In this document: piece by piece, positions 1-8,350 of the stretch
Layout of the letters: every line of letters starts with the position of its first letter
Numbering within the stretch: position 1 is the first letter of the stretch
DNA from: Pseudorhodobacter sp. E13
GTDB lineage: Bacteria; Pseudomonadota; Alphaproteobacteria; Rhodobacterales; Rhodobacteraceae
Length of the DNA stretch: 64,000 bases
Direction: 5' to 3'
Assembly: GCF_003991405.1 (NCBI RefSeq)
Contig: NZ_RPEN01000155.1
Span: forward strand, 155,074-219,073
Position numbers and translations under genes: made by a program
The notes under the pieces: model-generated
Told to the model about the DNA's origin: nothing
The model's input: the letters and a program-made list of their open reading frames with translations, nothing else
Databases searched by the model: none

Positions 1-390
1 AACGTCGATATGGTGTTTGAACACCCCGGCGAGGCAACCTTCCCTGTGTCCACACTCGTTTGCAAAAAGGGCGGCATGGTGGTGATTTGCGCAGGCACAA
101 CCGGGTTCAATTGCACCTTTGACGTGCGCTATCTGTGGATGCACCAAAAGCGCATTCAGGGCAGCCATTTTGCCCATCTCAAGCAGGCCTCTTCGGCCAA
201 CAAGCTGATGTTGGAGCGTCGCCTTGATCCTTGCATGTCCGAAGTGTTCCCATGGGATGAAATCCCTGCGGCCCATATGAAAATGCGCCGCAATGAGCAT
301 AAGCCCGGCAATATGTCGGTGCTGGTGCAGGCCCCGCGCACCGGGCTGCGAACCTTTGAGGACACGCTGGAAGCCAGCAAGAACCGCTGA
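1..390 (+). CDS. ccr: Crotonyl-CoA carboxylase/reductase, C-terminal part (partial)
   Basis: Only the last 129 codons lie in the window; the reading frame is open from base 1. The visible part is the end of a zinc-less MDR-type reductase, with the segments VICAGTTGFN, RYLWMHQKRIQGSHFAH and KMRRNEHKPGNMSVLVQAP that are characteristic of Ccr. The enzyme reductively carboxylates crotonyl-CoA to ethylmalonyl-CoA with NADPH and CO2, and is the key step of the ethylmalonyl-CoA pathway for acetate assimilation in the cytoplasm. A strong terminator follows 22 bases after the stop, so the gene ends its transcription unit. The mcd gene near 42 kb belongs to the same pathway. The family call is firm; the start lies outside the window. 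Confidence 0.9.
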   Translation, partial: NVDMVFEHPGEATFPVSTLVCKKGGMVVICAGTTGFNCTFDVRYLWMHQKRIQGSHFAHLKQASSANKLMLERRLDPCMSEVFPWDEIPAAHMKMRRNEHKPGNMSVLVQAPRTGLRTFEDTLEASKNR

Positions 391-411
391 TCTCTTTTGC
401 ATCGCTATCGC

Positions 412-445
412 AAAGCCGCCGCCCTTGAAAAGAGCGGCGGCTTTT
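412..445 (+). terminator. Rho-independent terminator after ccr
   Basis: A perfect 11-bp inverted repeat (AAAGCCGCCGC at 412-422 and GCGGCGGCTTT at 434-444) encloses an 11-base loop and ends in a short T run. It lies just after the ccr stop codon. Confidence 0.85.
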
Positions 446-562
446 CGCTTGTTTGATGGTTTATTTCCGCTGGTTACTATTTATTGACGGATTGACGGAT
501 AAGTTGATGACAGGCCGATCTGCGGTTGGTTTTATTGTTCAACGTGTTGAATTGGGGGCGCA

Positions 563-763
563 ATGCGCCATGACTGGATCTTTGACGTATTGGCCGATTT
601 GCGGACCTATGCGGATGCGAATAACCTGCCTGTCTTGGCGGAACAGGTTTCCGTTTTGCAAAAAGTGGCGGAACTGGAAATCGGTGCAGCGCCCGGCCCT
701 GTGTCTTCGGGGCTGGAGGACAGGCTTTTTGACTTGGCCGAAAAGCGGCGCCGCGCGCATTAG
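563..763 (+). CDS. Small conserved-looking protein of unknown function (66 aa)
   Basis: This is a 66-residue soluble protein with no signal peptide or membrane segment. Its amphipathic helical pattern (DVLADLRTYADANN, AEQVSVLQKVAELE) suggests a small helical or coiled-coil protein. The ATG at 563 is preceded by a G-rich ribosome-binding stretch (ttgggggcg). It stands alone between the ccr terminator and the helicase. Tandem TTGACGGA octamers at 484-499 lie upstream and may be part of its promoter. I do not recognise the family. Codon pattern and start context make it a likely real gene. Confidence 0.6.
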   Translation: MRHDWIFDVLADLRTYADANNLPVLAEQVSVLQKVAELEIGAAPGPVSSGLEDRLFDLAEKRRRAH

Positions 764-960
764 GGTTTGCTGGACGTGGCCCGTTTTTCCCGGCTGGTGA
801 TGGCAGGGAATCCGCGCAGGCTTTGCCGAAGCCGGGTGGGTGCTTTGACAGCCTTCGGTTGATGCCTTGCCGCGCAGGTTTGGCAAGATTTGGATGAATT
901 CGGGCGGAAAGCCTGTCGCTCTCGCTGGTCTTGGCGGCGCGGCTTGGCTATGGTCGCGCG

Positions 961-2484
961 ATGAAAAACACCGCACTTACCTTCTCGGATGATCAGGCAG
1001 AGGCTTGGGATCGGCTTGCCGACCAGCTTCGCGGCATGGGGATTGATCTGGATGACGCCAGCCTGACGCCGGGGGCCGAAGGCAAGGCCAGCGTGATGGC
1101 GATTGTTGGCAAGGCCGGGTCGGGCAAGACCATGCTGTTGGCCAGCCTGTATAAGGCGATGGTCGCGGCAGGTGTGGACGTGGTTTCGGGTGATTATGAG
1201 GGCAAAAAGCGCAAGGATCGGCGGACTTTGGCGATTCTGGCGCCGACCAACAAGGCAGCATCGGTGCTGCGGTTGCGCGGCGTGCCTGCCACCACCATTC
1301 ACCGCATTTTGTATACCCCCCTGTATGACCCACAATATGAGATGATCGCCGAGTGGTTGGCGGGTAATGGCCCGCGCCCGGTGGTCGAAGGTTTGGGGGA
1401 TTTGGCGCTGGACCGGGCCAAGGCGTTTTATGACACGGTTGCCTCTATCCCCGGTGCTTTGGCGGCGGCAGGTCTCCGCGGCAGCGACTTCATCAAAGGC
1501 TGGAAGCGGCGGGAGGAGCCGCTGGATGTGGGCTTCGTCGACGAATCCTCGATGCTGGACCAGCGCCAGTTCGATGACCTGCGCGAGATTTTTCCGACGC
1601 TGGTGCTGTTTGGCGATCCGGCGCAATTGGCCCCGGTCGGCAACTCCGGCGAGATGGTGTTTGACAAGCTTGGCCCCACGCGGCGGCTGGAGTTGAACCG
1701 CATCCACCGTCAGGCCGAAGGCAACCCGATCCTTGATCTGGCCCATGCACTTGCCGACCCGGACCTGACCTTTGAGCAGTTTGAGCGGATGGTCGAAGAT
1801 GCCGCCGCCAGCGACCCGCGTGTGGAAATGGCGCAGCGGGTGGACAGCGATCTGATGGCGCGCTCGCCTGTGCTGGTGTGGCGCAATGCCACGCGCATTC
1901 GCCTGATCACGGCCTTCCGTGCCGCCCATGGCGCGCCGGAGTTTGAGTTGATCCCCGGTGAGCCGTTGATCTGTGACGGTATCGAATTGCCCTTGAAGCA
2001 TCGCAAGAAGCGCATTGATCTGGAGGCGCGCGGCCTGATCAAAGGTGCGCAGGTGATCTATCTGGGGCCGGGCAACCGCGACGGGTTCGCGCGCTTGCAT
2101 GTGGTGGGCGCCGAGGAGCCGCAGGTTTCTGCCGCCAGCATCATCAAGATCGAAAAGCCCGATGAGGATGAACCCTTCATCCCATCGGCGGCCAAGATGG
2201 GGGCGGCGTTTCTGCATGGGGCGGCGGTGACGATTCACAAGGCGCAGGGGTCGCAATGGGATACGGTGCAGGTCTTTGCCCCGGATCTGTGGGCGGCAGC
2301 GCAGGCCGGACGGATGGAGGCCGGGATGCCCTTGTGGAAACGCTTGGCCTATGTCGCTATCACCCGCGCGCAGGATCGTCTGCTATGGGTGGTGCGCAAC
2401 CGGCTTGCCCGCCCGGTGGAACAATTGGGCGTGTCAGACCTGATCGCCAAGCCCGCGCCGCTTGAACTGCAATCCGAGGAATAG
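961..2484 (+). CDS. RecD-like ATP-dependent DNA helicase (SF1, UvrD C-terminal domain)
   Basis: The 507-residue cytoplasmic protein is an SF1 helicase. Walker A GKAGSGKT is at residues 50-57, a DESSM Walker B at about 194-198 and GDPAQLAPVG (motif III) at about 218-227. The C-terminal motifs are TIHKAQGSQW at about 424 and YVAITRAQDR at about 464, the UvrD/RecD2-like 'fingers' region. It probably unwinds DNA in repair or recombination; there is no RecB/RecC partner nearby. I chose ATG 961 (MKNTALTF) rather than the in-frame ATG at 931, because the ten extra residues are not helicase-like. Family is sure; the specific role is not. Confidence 0.85.
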   Translation: MKNTALTFSDDQAEAWDRLADQLRGMGIDLDDASLTPGAEGKASVMAIVGKAGSGKTMLLASLYKAMVAAGVDVVSGDYEGKKRKDRRTLAILAPTNKAASVLRLRGVPATTIHRILYTPLYDPQYEMIAEWLAGNGPRPVVEGLGDLALDRAKAFYDTVASIPGALAAAGLRGSDFIKGWKRREEPLDVGFVDESSMLDQRQFDDLREIFPTLVLFGDPAQLAPVGNSGEMVFDKLGPTRRLELNRIHRQAEGNPILDLAHALADPDLTFEQFERMVEDAAASDPRVEMAQRVDSDLMARSPVLVWRNATRIRLITAFRAAHGAPEFELIPGEPLICDGIELPLKHRKKRIDLEARGLIKGAQVIYLGPGNRDGFARLHVVGAEEPQVSAASIIKIEKPDEDEPFIPSAAKMGAAFLHGAAVTIHKAQGSQWDTVQVFAPDLWAAAQAGRMEAGMPLWKRLAYVAITRAQDRLLWVVRNRLARPVEQLGVSDLIAKPAPLELQSEE

Positions 2485-2540
2485 GGCTTTCCGCGCGGGC
2501 ATTCGGCGCTTATGTTTTGGGCAAAGCACAGGAGCCTGCC

Positions 2541-2777
2541 ATGACCGCCGTTTTCGTTCAGTTTCGTTGCACCCCCGGCAAGACCTATGAGGTGGCCGAT
2601 GCGATCTATGCGCGTGAGGTGGTGTCGGAGCTGTATTCCACTTCGGGCGAATATGATCTGATTGCCAAGATCTATATCCCTGAGGGGCAGGATGTGGGGC
2701 ATTATCTGTCAGAATCGCTGTTCGACATTCCGGGCATCGTGCGGACGCTGACGACGATGACCTTCAAGGCGTTCTAA
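2541..2777 (+). CDS. Lrp/AsnC ligand-binding (RAM) domain protein without DNA-binding domain
   Basis: The 78-residue protein is a stand-alone RAM domain (regulation of amino-acid metabolism) of the Lrp/AsnC family, an alpha-beta ferredoxin-like fold. Typical family features are an initial hydrophobic strand (AVFVQF), TSGEYDLIAKI in the middle and PGIVRTLTTM near the end. The N-terminal helix-turn-helix is absent, so it cannot act as a classical Lrp repressor. Stand-alone members are thought to bind amino acids or pair with full-length Lrp proteins. The ATG at 2541 has an AGGAG six bases upstream, which decides it over the in-frame ATG at 2517. Confidence 0.8.
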   Translation: MTAVFVQFRCTPGKTYEVADAIYAREVVSELYSTSGEYDLIAKIYIPEGQDVGHYLSESLFDIPGIVRTLTTMTFKAF

Positions 2778-2814
2778 GCCGCGCTGGCCGGGCAGGGGGC
2801 GATCGCGCCCCCTC

Positions 2815-2868
2815 TTTGCCTTGAGGCAAATTCACCCCCCCGAGGATATTTGTGCCGAAAAGAAAGCG
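2815..2868 (+). repeat. Dispersed intergenic repeat, type 1, copy A
   Basis: The element starts with a small palindrome (TTTGCC-TTGA-GGCAAA), followed by a C-run, then GGATATTT and TGCCGAAAAGAAAGCG. A clear second copy sits in opposite orientation at 28038-28086. It fills the space between the Lrp-like gene and the end of convergent pyrD. Confidence 0.65.
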
Positions 2869-2870
2869 GG

Positions 2871-3929
2871 TCAGAGCCAGCTGTCGCGGTTGGTGCCGAT
2901 GGCCTGCGCGATGGTGCTGTAGCCATCCCGCTGGAGCAGCGCATCGAGGCCTTTTGCGATATCGGTTGCGAGGCTGAGGCCGTGATAGACCATCGCTGTG
3001 TAGATTTGCACGGCAGAGGCCCCGGCCCGGATTTTGGCATAGGCCTGATCGGCGGTGCTGATGCCACCGACCCCGATCAGGGGCAGTTTGCCCTCGGTCA
3101 ATTTGGAAAGCTGGGCCAGAACGCGGGTCGATTTTTCAAAGAGGGGCGCACCGGACAGGCCGCCCGCTTGGTCGCGCTGCGGGCTGTGCAAGCCATCGCG
3201 GGACAGGGTGGTATTGGTGGCGATGATGCCCGAGAGGCCAGAGGAGAGCGCCACTTCGGCAATCTGGGCCAGTTCATCGGCGGTCAGATCCGGGGCGATT
3301 TTCAGGAACACCGGGATTGGGGTTGGCAAGGTGGCGCGGGCCTCCATCACCCCGGCCAGCAGGCCTGCCAAGGCGGCCGGCCCTTGCAGGTCGCGCAGCT
3401 TTTCGGTGTTGGGAGAGGAGACATTGACGGTTGCGAAATCGGCATGGGGGCCGCAATGGGCCAGCACGCGCGCGAAATCGGCCGCGCGATCGGCAGAGGT
3501 TTTGTTGGCCCCAAGGTTAAGGCCCACCGGCACGCCGTTTGGCCGTGCGGCAAGGCGCTGGGCAATCGCCTGCATCCCTTGATTGTTGAAGCCAAAGCGG
3601 TTGATGGCGGCGTGATCTTCGGTCAGACGGAACAGGCGCGGCTTGGGGTTGCCCGGTTGCGGCAGCGGTGTGGCGGCTCCCACTTCCAGCCAGCCAAAGC
3701 CCGCGCGCATCAAGGCAGGCAGCGCCTCGGCGTTCTTGTCATAGCCTGCGGCCAGCCCGACCGGATTGGGCAGCGCAAGGCCCGCGACCGTGCTGGCAAG
3801 GCGGGGCGAGGTATAGGGGCCGGGTTTTGGCACCAGCCCCATGCGCAGGGCCAGCAGAGACAGCCCATGTGCGCGCTCTGGGTCCAGTGTGTGCAGGGCG
3901 GAAAGGGCGATACGTTCAACAGGGGTCAT
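2871..3929 (-). CDS. pyrD: Dihydroorotate dehydrogenase (quinone), class 2
   Basis: The 352-residue FMN enzyme oxidises dihydroorotate to orotate in pyrimidine synthesis and passes electrons to the quinone pool at the inner membrane. The N-terminal amphipathic helical extension (residues 1-40) marks class 2. Characteristic motifs are [19 protein letters not shown] and the active-site NVSSPNT (about 169-175). FMN phosphate-binding motifs GVGGIS and [10 protein letters not shown] lie near the C-terminus. The ATG at 3929 overlaps the upstream DUF952 stop by four bases (ATGA), so the two are translationally coupled; a 404-residue reading with an earlier start is not supported. Confidence 0.95.
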   Translation of the reverse strand: MTPVERIALSALHTLDPERAHGLSLLALRMGLVPKPGPYTSPRLASTVAGLALPNPVGLAAGYDKNAEALPALMRAGFGWLEVGAATPLPQPGNPKPRLFRLTEDHAAINRFGFNNQGMQAIAQRLAARPNGVPVGLNLGANKTSADRAADFARVLAHCGPHADFATVNVSSPNTEKLRDLQGPAALAGLLAGVMEARATLPTPIPVFLKIAPDLTADELAQIAEVALSSGLSGIIATNTTLSRDGLHSPQRDQAGGLSGAPLFEKSTRVLAQLSKLTEGKLPLIGVGGISTADQAYAKIRAGASAVQIYTAMVYHGLSLATDIAKGLDALLQRDGYSTIAQAIGTNRDSWL

Positions 3930-4294
3930 GCGCTGGGTCCGGTTTTGGGGCCGTGGAACATATGGGCCTCGGGGAAGATATGGCCGCTGGCCCCCAGTGG
4001 CAGCGCCTTGTCCCATGTCACATCCGACAGGCGCAAGGCGCGGTAGAGATGCGGGAACAAATCCCCGCCGCGAGAGGCTTCCCATTTCAGATCGGGGCCA
4101 AGCGTGTCAGCCTCCACCGCGACCAGCACCAGATCGGATTGATCGGCGAAGTATTTGGCGGCGGTTTCGGCCACCTGAGCGGCGGTCGAAAAATGCACAT
4201 AGCCATCGGCCAGATCTATCGGCGCACCTGCGGTTTCGCCGGTGTCGCGCAGATGGTTCCATTCGGGGCGGCGGAAGATTTTGTATATCAACAT
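3926..4294 (-). CDS. DUF952 family protein
   Basis: The protein of about 122 residues matches the DUF952 pattern: an early IYKI-x-x-x-EW segment, [20 protein letters not shown] in the middle, LVLVAV-x-ADTLG, and a C-terminal [13 protein letters not shown] segment. The biochemical function of the family is unestablished. It overlaps pyrD by four bases and is probably co-transcribed. Two starts are possible, ATG 4294 (MLIYKIF) and ATG 4306 (MNTAMLIYK); neither has a strong ribosome-binding site, and I give the shorter. Confidence 0.8.
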   Translation of the reverse strand: MLIYKIFRRPEWNHLRDTGETAGAPIDLADGYVHFSTAAQVAETAAKYFADQSDLVLVAVEADTLGPDLKWEASRGGDLFPHLYRALRLSDVTWDKALPLGASGHIFPEAHMFHGPKTGPSA

Positions 4295-4444
4295 GGCCGT
4301 GTTCATGCACTGCGCGGAAATTTGCGTCAATGGGGCGCGTTCCGTCACGGCGCTGTCATCCAGACGCGGCAAAGTTGCAAAGGGCTTTGACAGGCTGATC
4401 CTGCGGCGCAATGATACGGCCATACACCTATGGGGAGAATGAAC

Positions 4445-5965
4445 ATGACCATGCTGACCAAGCGCATTTCGGCGTTGCTGATGGGGGCCACGGCTTTGGT
4501 GGCCTTTCCGCTGAATGCGGCGCTGGCCGAAACCATCAAGCTGACCCTGCTGGGCGTTGGCGACATCTACAGCTTTGCCGATGACAATGGCCGGGGTGGT
4601 TTTGCCCGTCTGAACGCGATTGCCAAGGCAGAGCGCGCGGCCAACCCCAACACGATTTATGTGTTTGATGGCGATATGCTGTCGCCCTCGATCCTGTCGG
4701 GGTTTGACAAGGGGCAGAACACGATTGATCTGACCAACCTCGTGCCGTTTGATCTGGCGGTTCCGGGCAACCATGAGTTCGATTTCGGGCCCGAAAACTT
4801 TTATGAAAAAGTCGCTGCGTCCAAATACCCTTGGGCCGCGATCAATATCACCCAGGCCGATGGCTCGCCCTTGCCGGGTGTCGGCGGTGTGATGATGAAA
4901 GAGGTGGGGGGCTTGAAAGTCGCGCTGATTCCGGTGGCGCAGGATACTTCGCCTTCGGTGTCGTCAACGGGTGATCTGAAGTTCGGCCCCACGGTCGATA
5001 TGGGTGTGGCCGCTGCCCGCCAAGCGCGCGAAGATGGTGCCGATCTGGTGGTTGGTGTGGTGCAGACCAACAAGGCGAATGACGAGTTGCTGATCGCCTC
5101 CAAGGCGTTTGACGTGATCTTGTCAGGCGATGACCACAGCTATGGCACGTCCTATGACGGGATCACGGCCTATGTCGAAACCTCGATCGACGGCAAGTTT
5201 CTGTCGCCTTTGGACCTGATGGTTGATGTCACAGAAAAGGATGGCAAACGGTCGGTGAAATGGACGCCGATGTTCCGCTTTATCGACACCGCAGCGGTAG
5301 AGCCGGACCCCGAAAGCCAGGCAATGGTGGATGCGTTCCAGACCAAGCTGGATGAAAGCCTGAATGTCGAGATCGGGGTCACGGAAAACATGCTGGATTC
5401 GCGCCGCAACGTGATCCGGGGTGAGGAATCGGCCATGGGCAACCTGATCGCGGATGCGATTCGTGATGCGACAGGGGCGGATATCGGCTTTGCCAATGGT
5501 GGCGGTATCCGCGGCGATACGACCTATGATGCAGGCCGGATGCTGACGCGCCGCGATGTGCTGACCGAGCTGCCCTTTGGCAATGCGACCGTGCTGACCG
5601 AATTGCCGGGCAGTCAGGTGCTGGCGGCTTTGGAAAATGGGGTGAGCCAGGTTGAGAAGGGTGCAGGGCGGTTCTTGCAGCTTTCGGGCGTAAGCATCGT
5701 TTATGATCCGACCGCCCCGGCGGGATCGCGGATTGCCGAAGCGATGGTGGGTGATGCGCCTTTGGACCCGAACAAGGTTTACAAGGTTGCGGCCAATGAT
5801 TTCATCCTTGCGGGGGGCGATGGGTTCTCGGCTTTGGGGGGCGGCAATGTGCTGATCAATGGCGGCAATGGCAATCTGATGGCCAATGATGTGATGGATT
5901 ACATCGTGAAGATGGGCGGGGTGACCAGCAAGGTCGAAGGCCGCATCAAGAAAGTTGGCGAGTGA
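4445..5965 (+). CDS. Periplasmic 5'-nucleotidase/UshA-like metallophosphoesterase with variant metal site
   Basis: A signal peptide (residues 1-28, ending NAALA) precedes a two-domain UshA-type protein of about 506 residues. The N-terminal calcineurin-like domain has GDMLSPS (76-82) and GNHEFDF (108-114). The C-terminal 5'-nucleotidase domain has NLIADAIRDATGADIGFANG and NDFILAGGDGFSAL. Relatives hydrolyse nucleotides or UDP-sugars in the periplasm. Two canonical metal-ligand motifs look altered: D-x-H near residue 40 reads D-I-Y, and the late G-H-x-H reads G-D-D-H, so activity or metal preference may differ. ATG 4445 is favoured because GGGGAG lies seven bases upstream. Confidence 0.82.
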   Translation: MTMLTKRISALLMGATALVAFPLNAALAETIKLTLLGVGDIYSFADDNGRGGFARLNAIAKAERAANPNTIYVFDGDMLSPSILSGFDKGQNTIDLTNLVPFDLAVPGNHEFDFGPENFYEKVAASKYPWAAINITQADGSPLPGVGGVMMKEVGGLKVALIPVAQDTSPSVSSTGDLKFGPTVDMGVAAARQAREDGADLVVGVVQTNKANDELLIASKAFDVILSGDDHSYGTSYDGITAYVETSIDGKFLSPLDLMVDVTEKDGKRSVKWTPMFRFIDTAAVEPDPESQAMVDAFQTKLDESLNVEIGVTENMLDSRRNVIRGEESAMGNLIADAIRDATGADIGFANGGGIRGDTTYDAGRMLTRRDVLTELPFGNATVLTELPGSQVLAALENGVSQVEKGAGRFLQLSGVSIVYDPTAPAGSRIAEAMVGDAPLDPNKVYKVAANDFILAGGDGFSALGGGNVLINGGNGNLMANDVMDYIVKMGGVTSKVEGRIKKVGE

Positions 5966-5989
5966 TCCAGCCAGACCTGTAAGCTTGGC

Positions 5990-6016
5990 AAAGGCCGCGC
6001 GTTGTGCGTGGCCTTT
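5990..6016 (+). terminator. Stem-loop terminator after the 5'-nucleotidase-like gene
   Basis: AAAGGCCGCGC (5990-6000) pairs with GCGTGGCCTTT (6006-6016) through one G-U wobble around a five-base loop. The T-rich tail is weak. Confidence 0.6.
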
Positions 6017-6026
6017 GTGCTTTGGG

Positions 6027-6060
6027 CTGCCGCCCTATAGGTATTTGGGCCAAGATGAAG
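6027..6060 (+). repeat. Dispersed intergenic repeat, type 2, copy 1
   Basis: The string GGTATTTGGGCCAAGATGAAG resembles the elements at 24884-24916 (reverse) and 38395-38430: a GC-rich block, then GGATATTT and a GATGAAG tail. Here it forms the leader immediately before the YedK gene. Confidence 0.4.
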
Positions 6061-6076
6061 GGAAAGGGAGCGGGCA

Positions 6077-6739
6077 ATGTGCGGACGTTTCTTGATCACG
6101 CATCCCAATGACGCGATGGCGCGGCTGTTCGGGGCGGCGCCTGACAATGATCTGCCCGAGGTGCCGCGCTATAACATTTGCCCAACGCAGGATGTGGCGG
6201 TGGTCACGGCGTCGGCTACGGGGGCCGAAGCGCGGCGCTTGCGCAAGATGCGCTGGGGCTTTGTGCCGCAGTGGTATAAAACCGCCACTGACGGCCCGCT
6301 GATCATCAATGCGCGCGCCGATACGATTGCCGAGAAACCAGCCTTTCGCGCGGCGGTGCGCCAGCGGCGCTGCATCATTCCGGCGGATGGGTTTTATGAA
6401 TGGTCGGCGGGCGAGGGGGGCGCACGCCTGCCGTGGTTGGTAACGCGCAGCGATGGTGCGCCCATGGCCTTTGCCGCGATCTGGCAGGATTGGGGCGATC
6501 TGACCACCTGCGCCATGGTCACGACCGAGGCAGGCCCCGGCCTTGCGGCGATCCATCACCGCGAACCTGTGATCCTTGAGCCGGATGATTGGCCGCTGTG
6601 GCTGGGCGAGGCGGGGCATGGTGCCGCACCTTTGATGGTGGCGCGTGGGCCGGGCGTGTTGCAGGCGCATCGCGTCTCACCGGCGGTGAATTCCAACCGG
6701 GCGCAGGGGCCAGAGTTGATAGAGCCCATCGAGGCCTGA
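6077..6739 (+). CDS. SOS response-associated peptidase, YedK/HMCES family
   Basis: The 220-residue protein begins MCGRF, placing the catalytic Cys at position 2 once the initiator Met is removed. This Cys forms a DNA-protein crosslink at abasic sites in single-stranded DNA. Other family motifs are NARADTIAEKPAF, the PADGFYEW active-site Glu and IHHREPVIL (catalytic His). It therefore likely shields abasic sites during replication. The start is fixed by the need for Cys2 and by the purine-rich GGGAAAGGGAG upstream. It is transcribed towards the tRNA-Gly gene with no evident operon partner. Confidence 0.93.
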   Translation: MCGRFLITHPNDAMARLFGAAPDNDLPEVPRYNICPTQDVAVVTASATGAEARRLRKMRWGFVPQWYKTATDGPLIINARADTIAEKPAFRAAVRQRRCIIPADGFYEWSAGEGGARLPWLVTRSDGAPMAFAAIWQDWGDLTTCAMVTTEAGPGLAAIHHREPVILEPDDWPLWLGEAGHGAAPLMVARGPGVLQAHRVSPAVNSNRAQGPELIEPIEA

Positions 6740-6766
6740 TTTTGCGCCGGATCGCGCCTCGGCGGC

Positions 6767-6795
6767 TTGCACAGGGCGGGGATGCTGATTATACC
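6767..6795 (+). promoter_or_regulatory. Candidate promoter of tRNA-Gly
   Basis: TTGCAC at 6767-6772 and TATACC at 6790-6795 are separated by 17 bases. The predicted start falls a few bases before the tRNA at 6805. The call rests on pattern and position only. Confidence 0.4.
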
Positions 6796-6804
6796 AAACG
6801 CAGC

Positions 6805-6878
6805 GCGGGTGTTGTGTAATGGTAAGACCCTAGCCTTCCAAGCTAGAGACACGGGTTCGATTCCCGTCACCCGCTCCA
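6805..6878 (+). tRNA. tRNA-Gly (anticodon UCC)
   Basis: The 74-base gene has a perfect 7-bp acceptor stem (GCGGGTG with CACCCGC), a 5-bp anticodon stem (CTAGC/GCTAG) around the loop CTTCCAA giving anticodon TCC, and a T-arm CGGGTTCGATTCCCG. The 3' CCA is encoded. It reads GGA and GGG codons. The gene borders an accessory-looking two-gene unit, as tRNA genes that serve as integration sites often do. Confidence 0.97.
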
Positions 6879-6991
6879 CCTTCTTCTCCCCATTGAAAAT
6901 TTTGATTGCCTGACGGGTCAGCTTGCGTCAGGCTGCTGGCATTGTTCCGCTATTTTCACTTGCTTTTCCCCCTGATTTGAATGGGTGTTTC

Positions 6992-8338
6992 ATGGCCAAA
7001 AAGACCAAAGCCGAGCTGGTCGAAGAAGGCAAAGTCCTGACCAGCGCCATCGCCGATATTCGCAAAGGGCCGCATAATTTCGCACTGCTCATGGGCAGCG
7101 ATGCGGTGCATCTGGCGGTGCATAAGACCAAATCGACCATCGCGTTGAAAACGGAGGCGAAAACGGCGGGTGGCAATGCCGCAAAGGGCGCGTTGGGCAT
7201 CGTGGACATTGAAGGCAAGACGCTGAAATTCACCTGCGCCGAAGGGGAAGACCCGCCCGCCATGCTTGGCCGCAAATTCAAGATCCACCTCAAGGAGCGG
7301 GGCTTGAATTTCAAGGTCATGATTCTCGATTTCGCGGGCAAGGTGCTGGAGGGCGACGAGGAGGACGACACGCAGGCCTCGGGCGATGCCCCAACCGCAC
7401 CAAGCGAGGACGGTGCGCAGAAAGACCTGCGCAGCAAGCTGGAGGATGCGTTCAACAAATTCGCGCCCCTGCTGAAACAGGAAATCGCCGCACGCAAGCC
7501 CATCGACCAAGCCCCGATCCTTGGGGCGATAAAAGCCTTCAAGGATGCAATGGCCCGCGAGGACTATGCCGACGCCTTGAAAAAGCTGACCATTTTGCGC
7601 GAAGGGCTGATCTCGGTTGCCAAACCGTCACAGATTGATCCGGGCAAGACGCCGAAGGGCAAAGTGGACAAGGCCGCTTTGCTGGAAAAGGCCGGGCAGG
7701 TGGATACGGTGGTGAAAAAGGCGCTGGGCGATCGCACGTTCTTTGTCCAGTCCGCCAGCCGTCTGCGGGATTTGCGCAACAGTTTCAAACAGGCCATCGC
7801 AGATGACCCCTCGGAGGAGGAATTGGCCAAGCTGAAGAAAATGAAGGAAAAGCTGGATGACCTTTTCCTGGAAGATCTGAAATTTCAAGGCCATGGCCCG
7901 CAGCGTCATGAGGGGGCGGTGACGCCAGCCCAACTGAGTGATCGGGCGAAAAACGGGATCAACCCGCAGACAGGCACGAAGTTCGATGATGTCGCGCGAA
8001 CCAAGCCGCATGGCTACGGAAAGGACGCGACGCGGTTTACCGATCCGGGAGCTTATGTCGATGCCGAAGAATTCATGCGCAACGATCGCCGAACCGTGGC
8101 AGCAAAGCGCAATGCAATCCGTTTTCGCAGCAACCGGATAGAGGTGATCGTGCCGCTGAAAGAGGTGTTGGGCGATGATTACAAGAAATATGTCGAAGGC
8201 AAAACGCGCACGGGCAGCCGGAACCATCCGACCGGATCAGTGGATACCAATCTGGAGAACTGCGATCTGATTGCGCGGTATCAGATTGCGCGCGACGGCA
8301 GTATGACTTTGATCACAATGTTCCCGAACCCCAAATGA
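6992..8338 (+). CDS. Multidomain protein with toxin-like C-terminal domain (candidate polymorphic toxin)
   Basis: The 448-residue protein has no signal peptide or membrane segment. Residues 1-125 form a beta-rich N-terminal domain (DAVHLAVHKTKSTIALKT, KFKIHLKERGLNFKVMILDF) of unknown type. An acidic linker follows (DEEDD, then an A/P/S-rich stretch), then a Lys-rich helical region (150-295). The C-terminal 150 residues change character: RHEG at 305-308, TPAQLSDRA at 311-319, ATRFTD at about 346, and a final strand-rich MTLITMFP. This H...T...R...TRF layout resembles metal-independent RNase toxins of the BECR fold, but I cannot assign a family. The gene is more A-rich than its neighbours, follows tRNA-Gly and is paired with an acidic small gene. 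ATG 6992 is chosen over upstream in-frame codons because its N-terminus is hydrophilic and domain-like. Toxin activity is inferred. Confidence 0.55.
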   Translation: MAKKTKAELVEEGKVLTSAIADIRKGPHNFALLMGSDAVHLAVHKTKSTIALKTEAKTAGGNAAKGALGIVDIEGKTLKFTCAEGEDPPAMLGRKFKIHLKERGLNFKVMILDFAGKVLEGDEEDDTQASGDAPTAPSEDGAQKDLRSKLEDAFNKFAPLLKQEIAARKPIDQAPILGAIKAFKDAMAREDYADALKKLTILREGLISVAKPSQIDPGKTPKGKVDKAALLEKAGQVDTVVKKALGDRTFFVQSASRLRDLRNSFKQAIADDPSEEELAKLKKMKEKLDDLFLEDLKFQGHGPQRHEGAVTPAQLSDRAKNGINPQTGTKFDDVARTKPHGYGKDATRFTDPGAYVDAEEFMRNDRRTVAAKRNAIRFRSNRIEVIVPLKEVLGDDYKKYVEGKTRTGSRNHPTGSVDTNLENCDLIARYQIARDGSMTLITMFPNPK

Positions 8339-8350
8339 TGAGGCGCCCCG

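Noticed and set aside
760..2256. 498-codon minus-strand ORF opposite the helicase gene
   Set aside because: It is a GC-rich shadow frame: it is His/Arg/Gln-rich, has no domain and lies fully over a motif-confirmed helicase.
6556..6879. Minus-strand ORF with the N-terminus MERVTGIEPVSLAWKARV
   Set aside because: It is the antisense reading of tRNA-Gly, a well-known annotation artefact, and it also overlaps the YedK gene.
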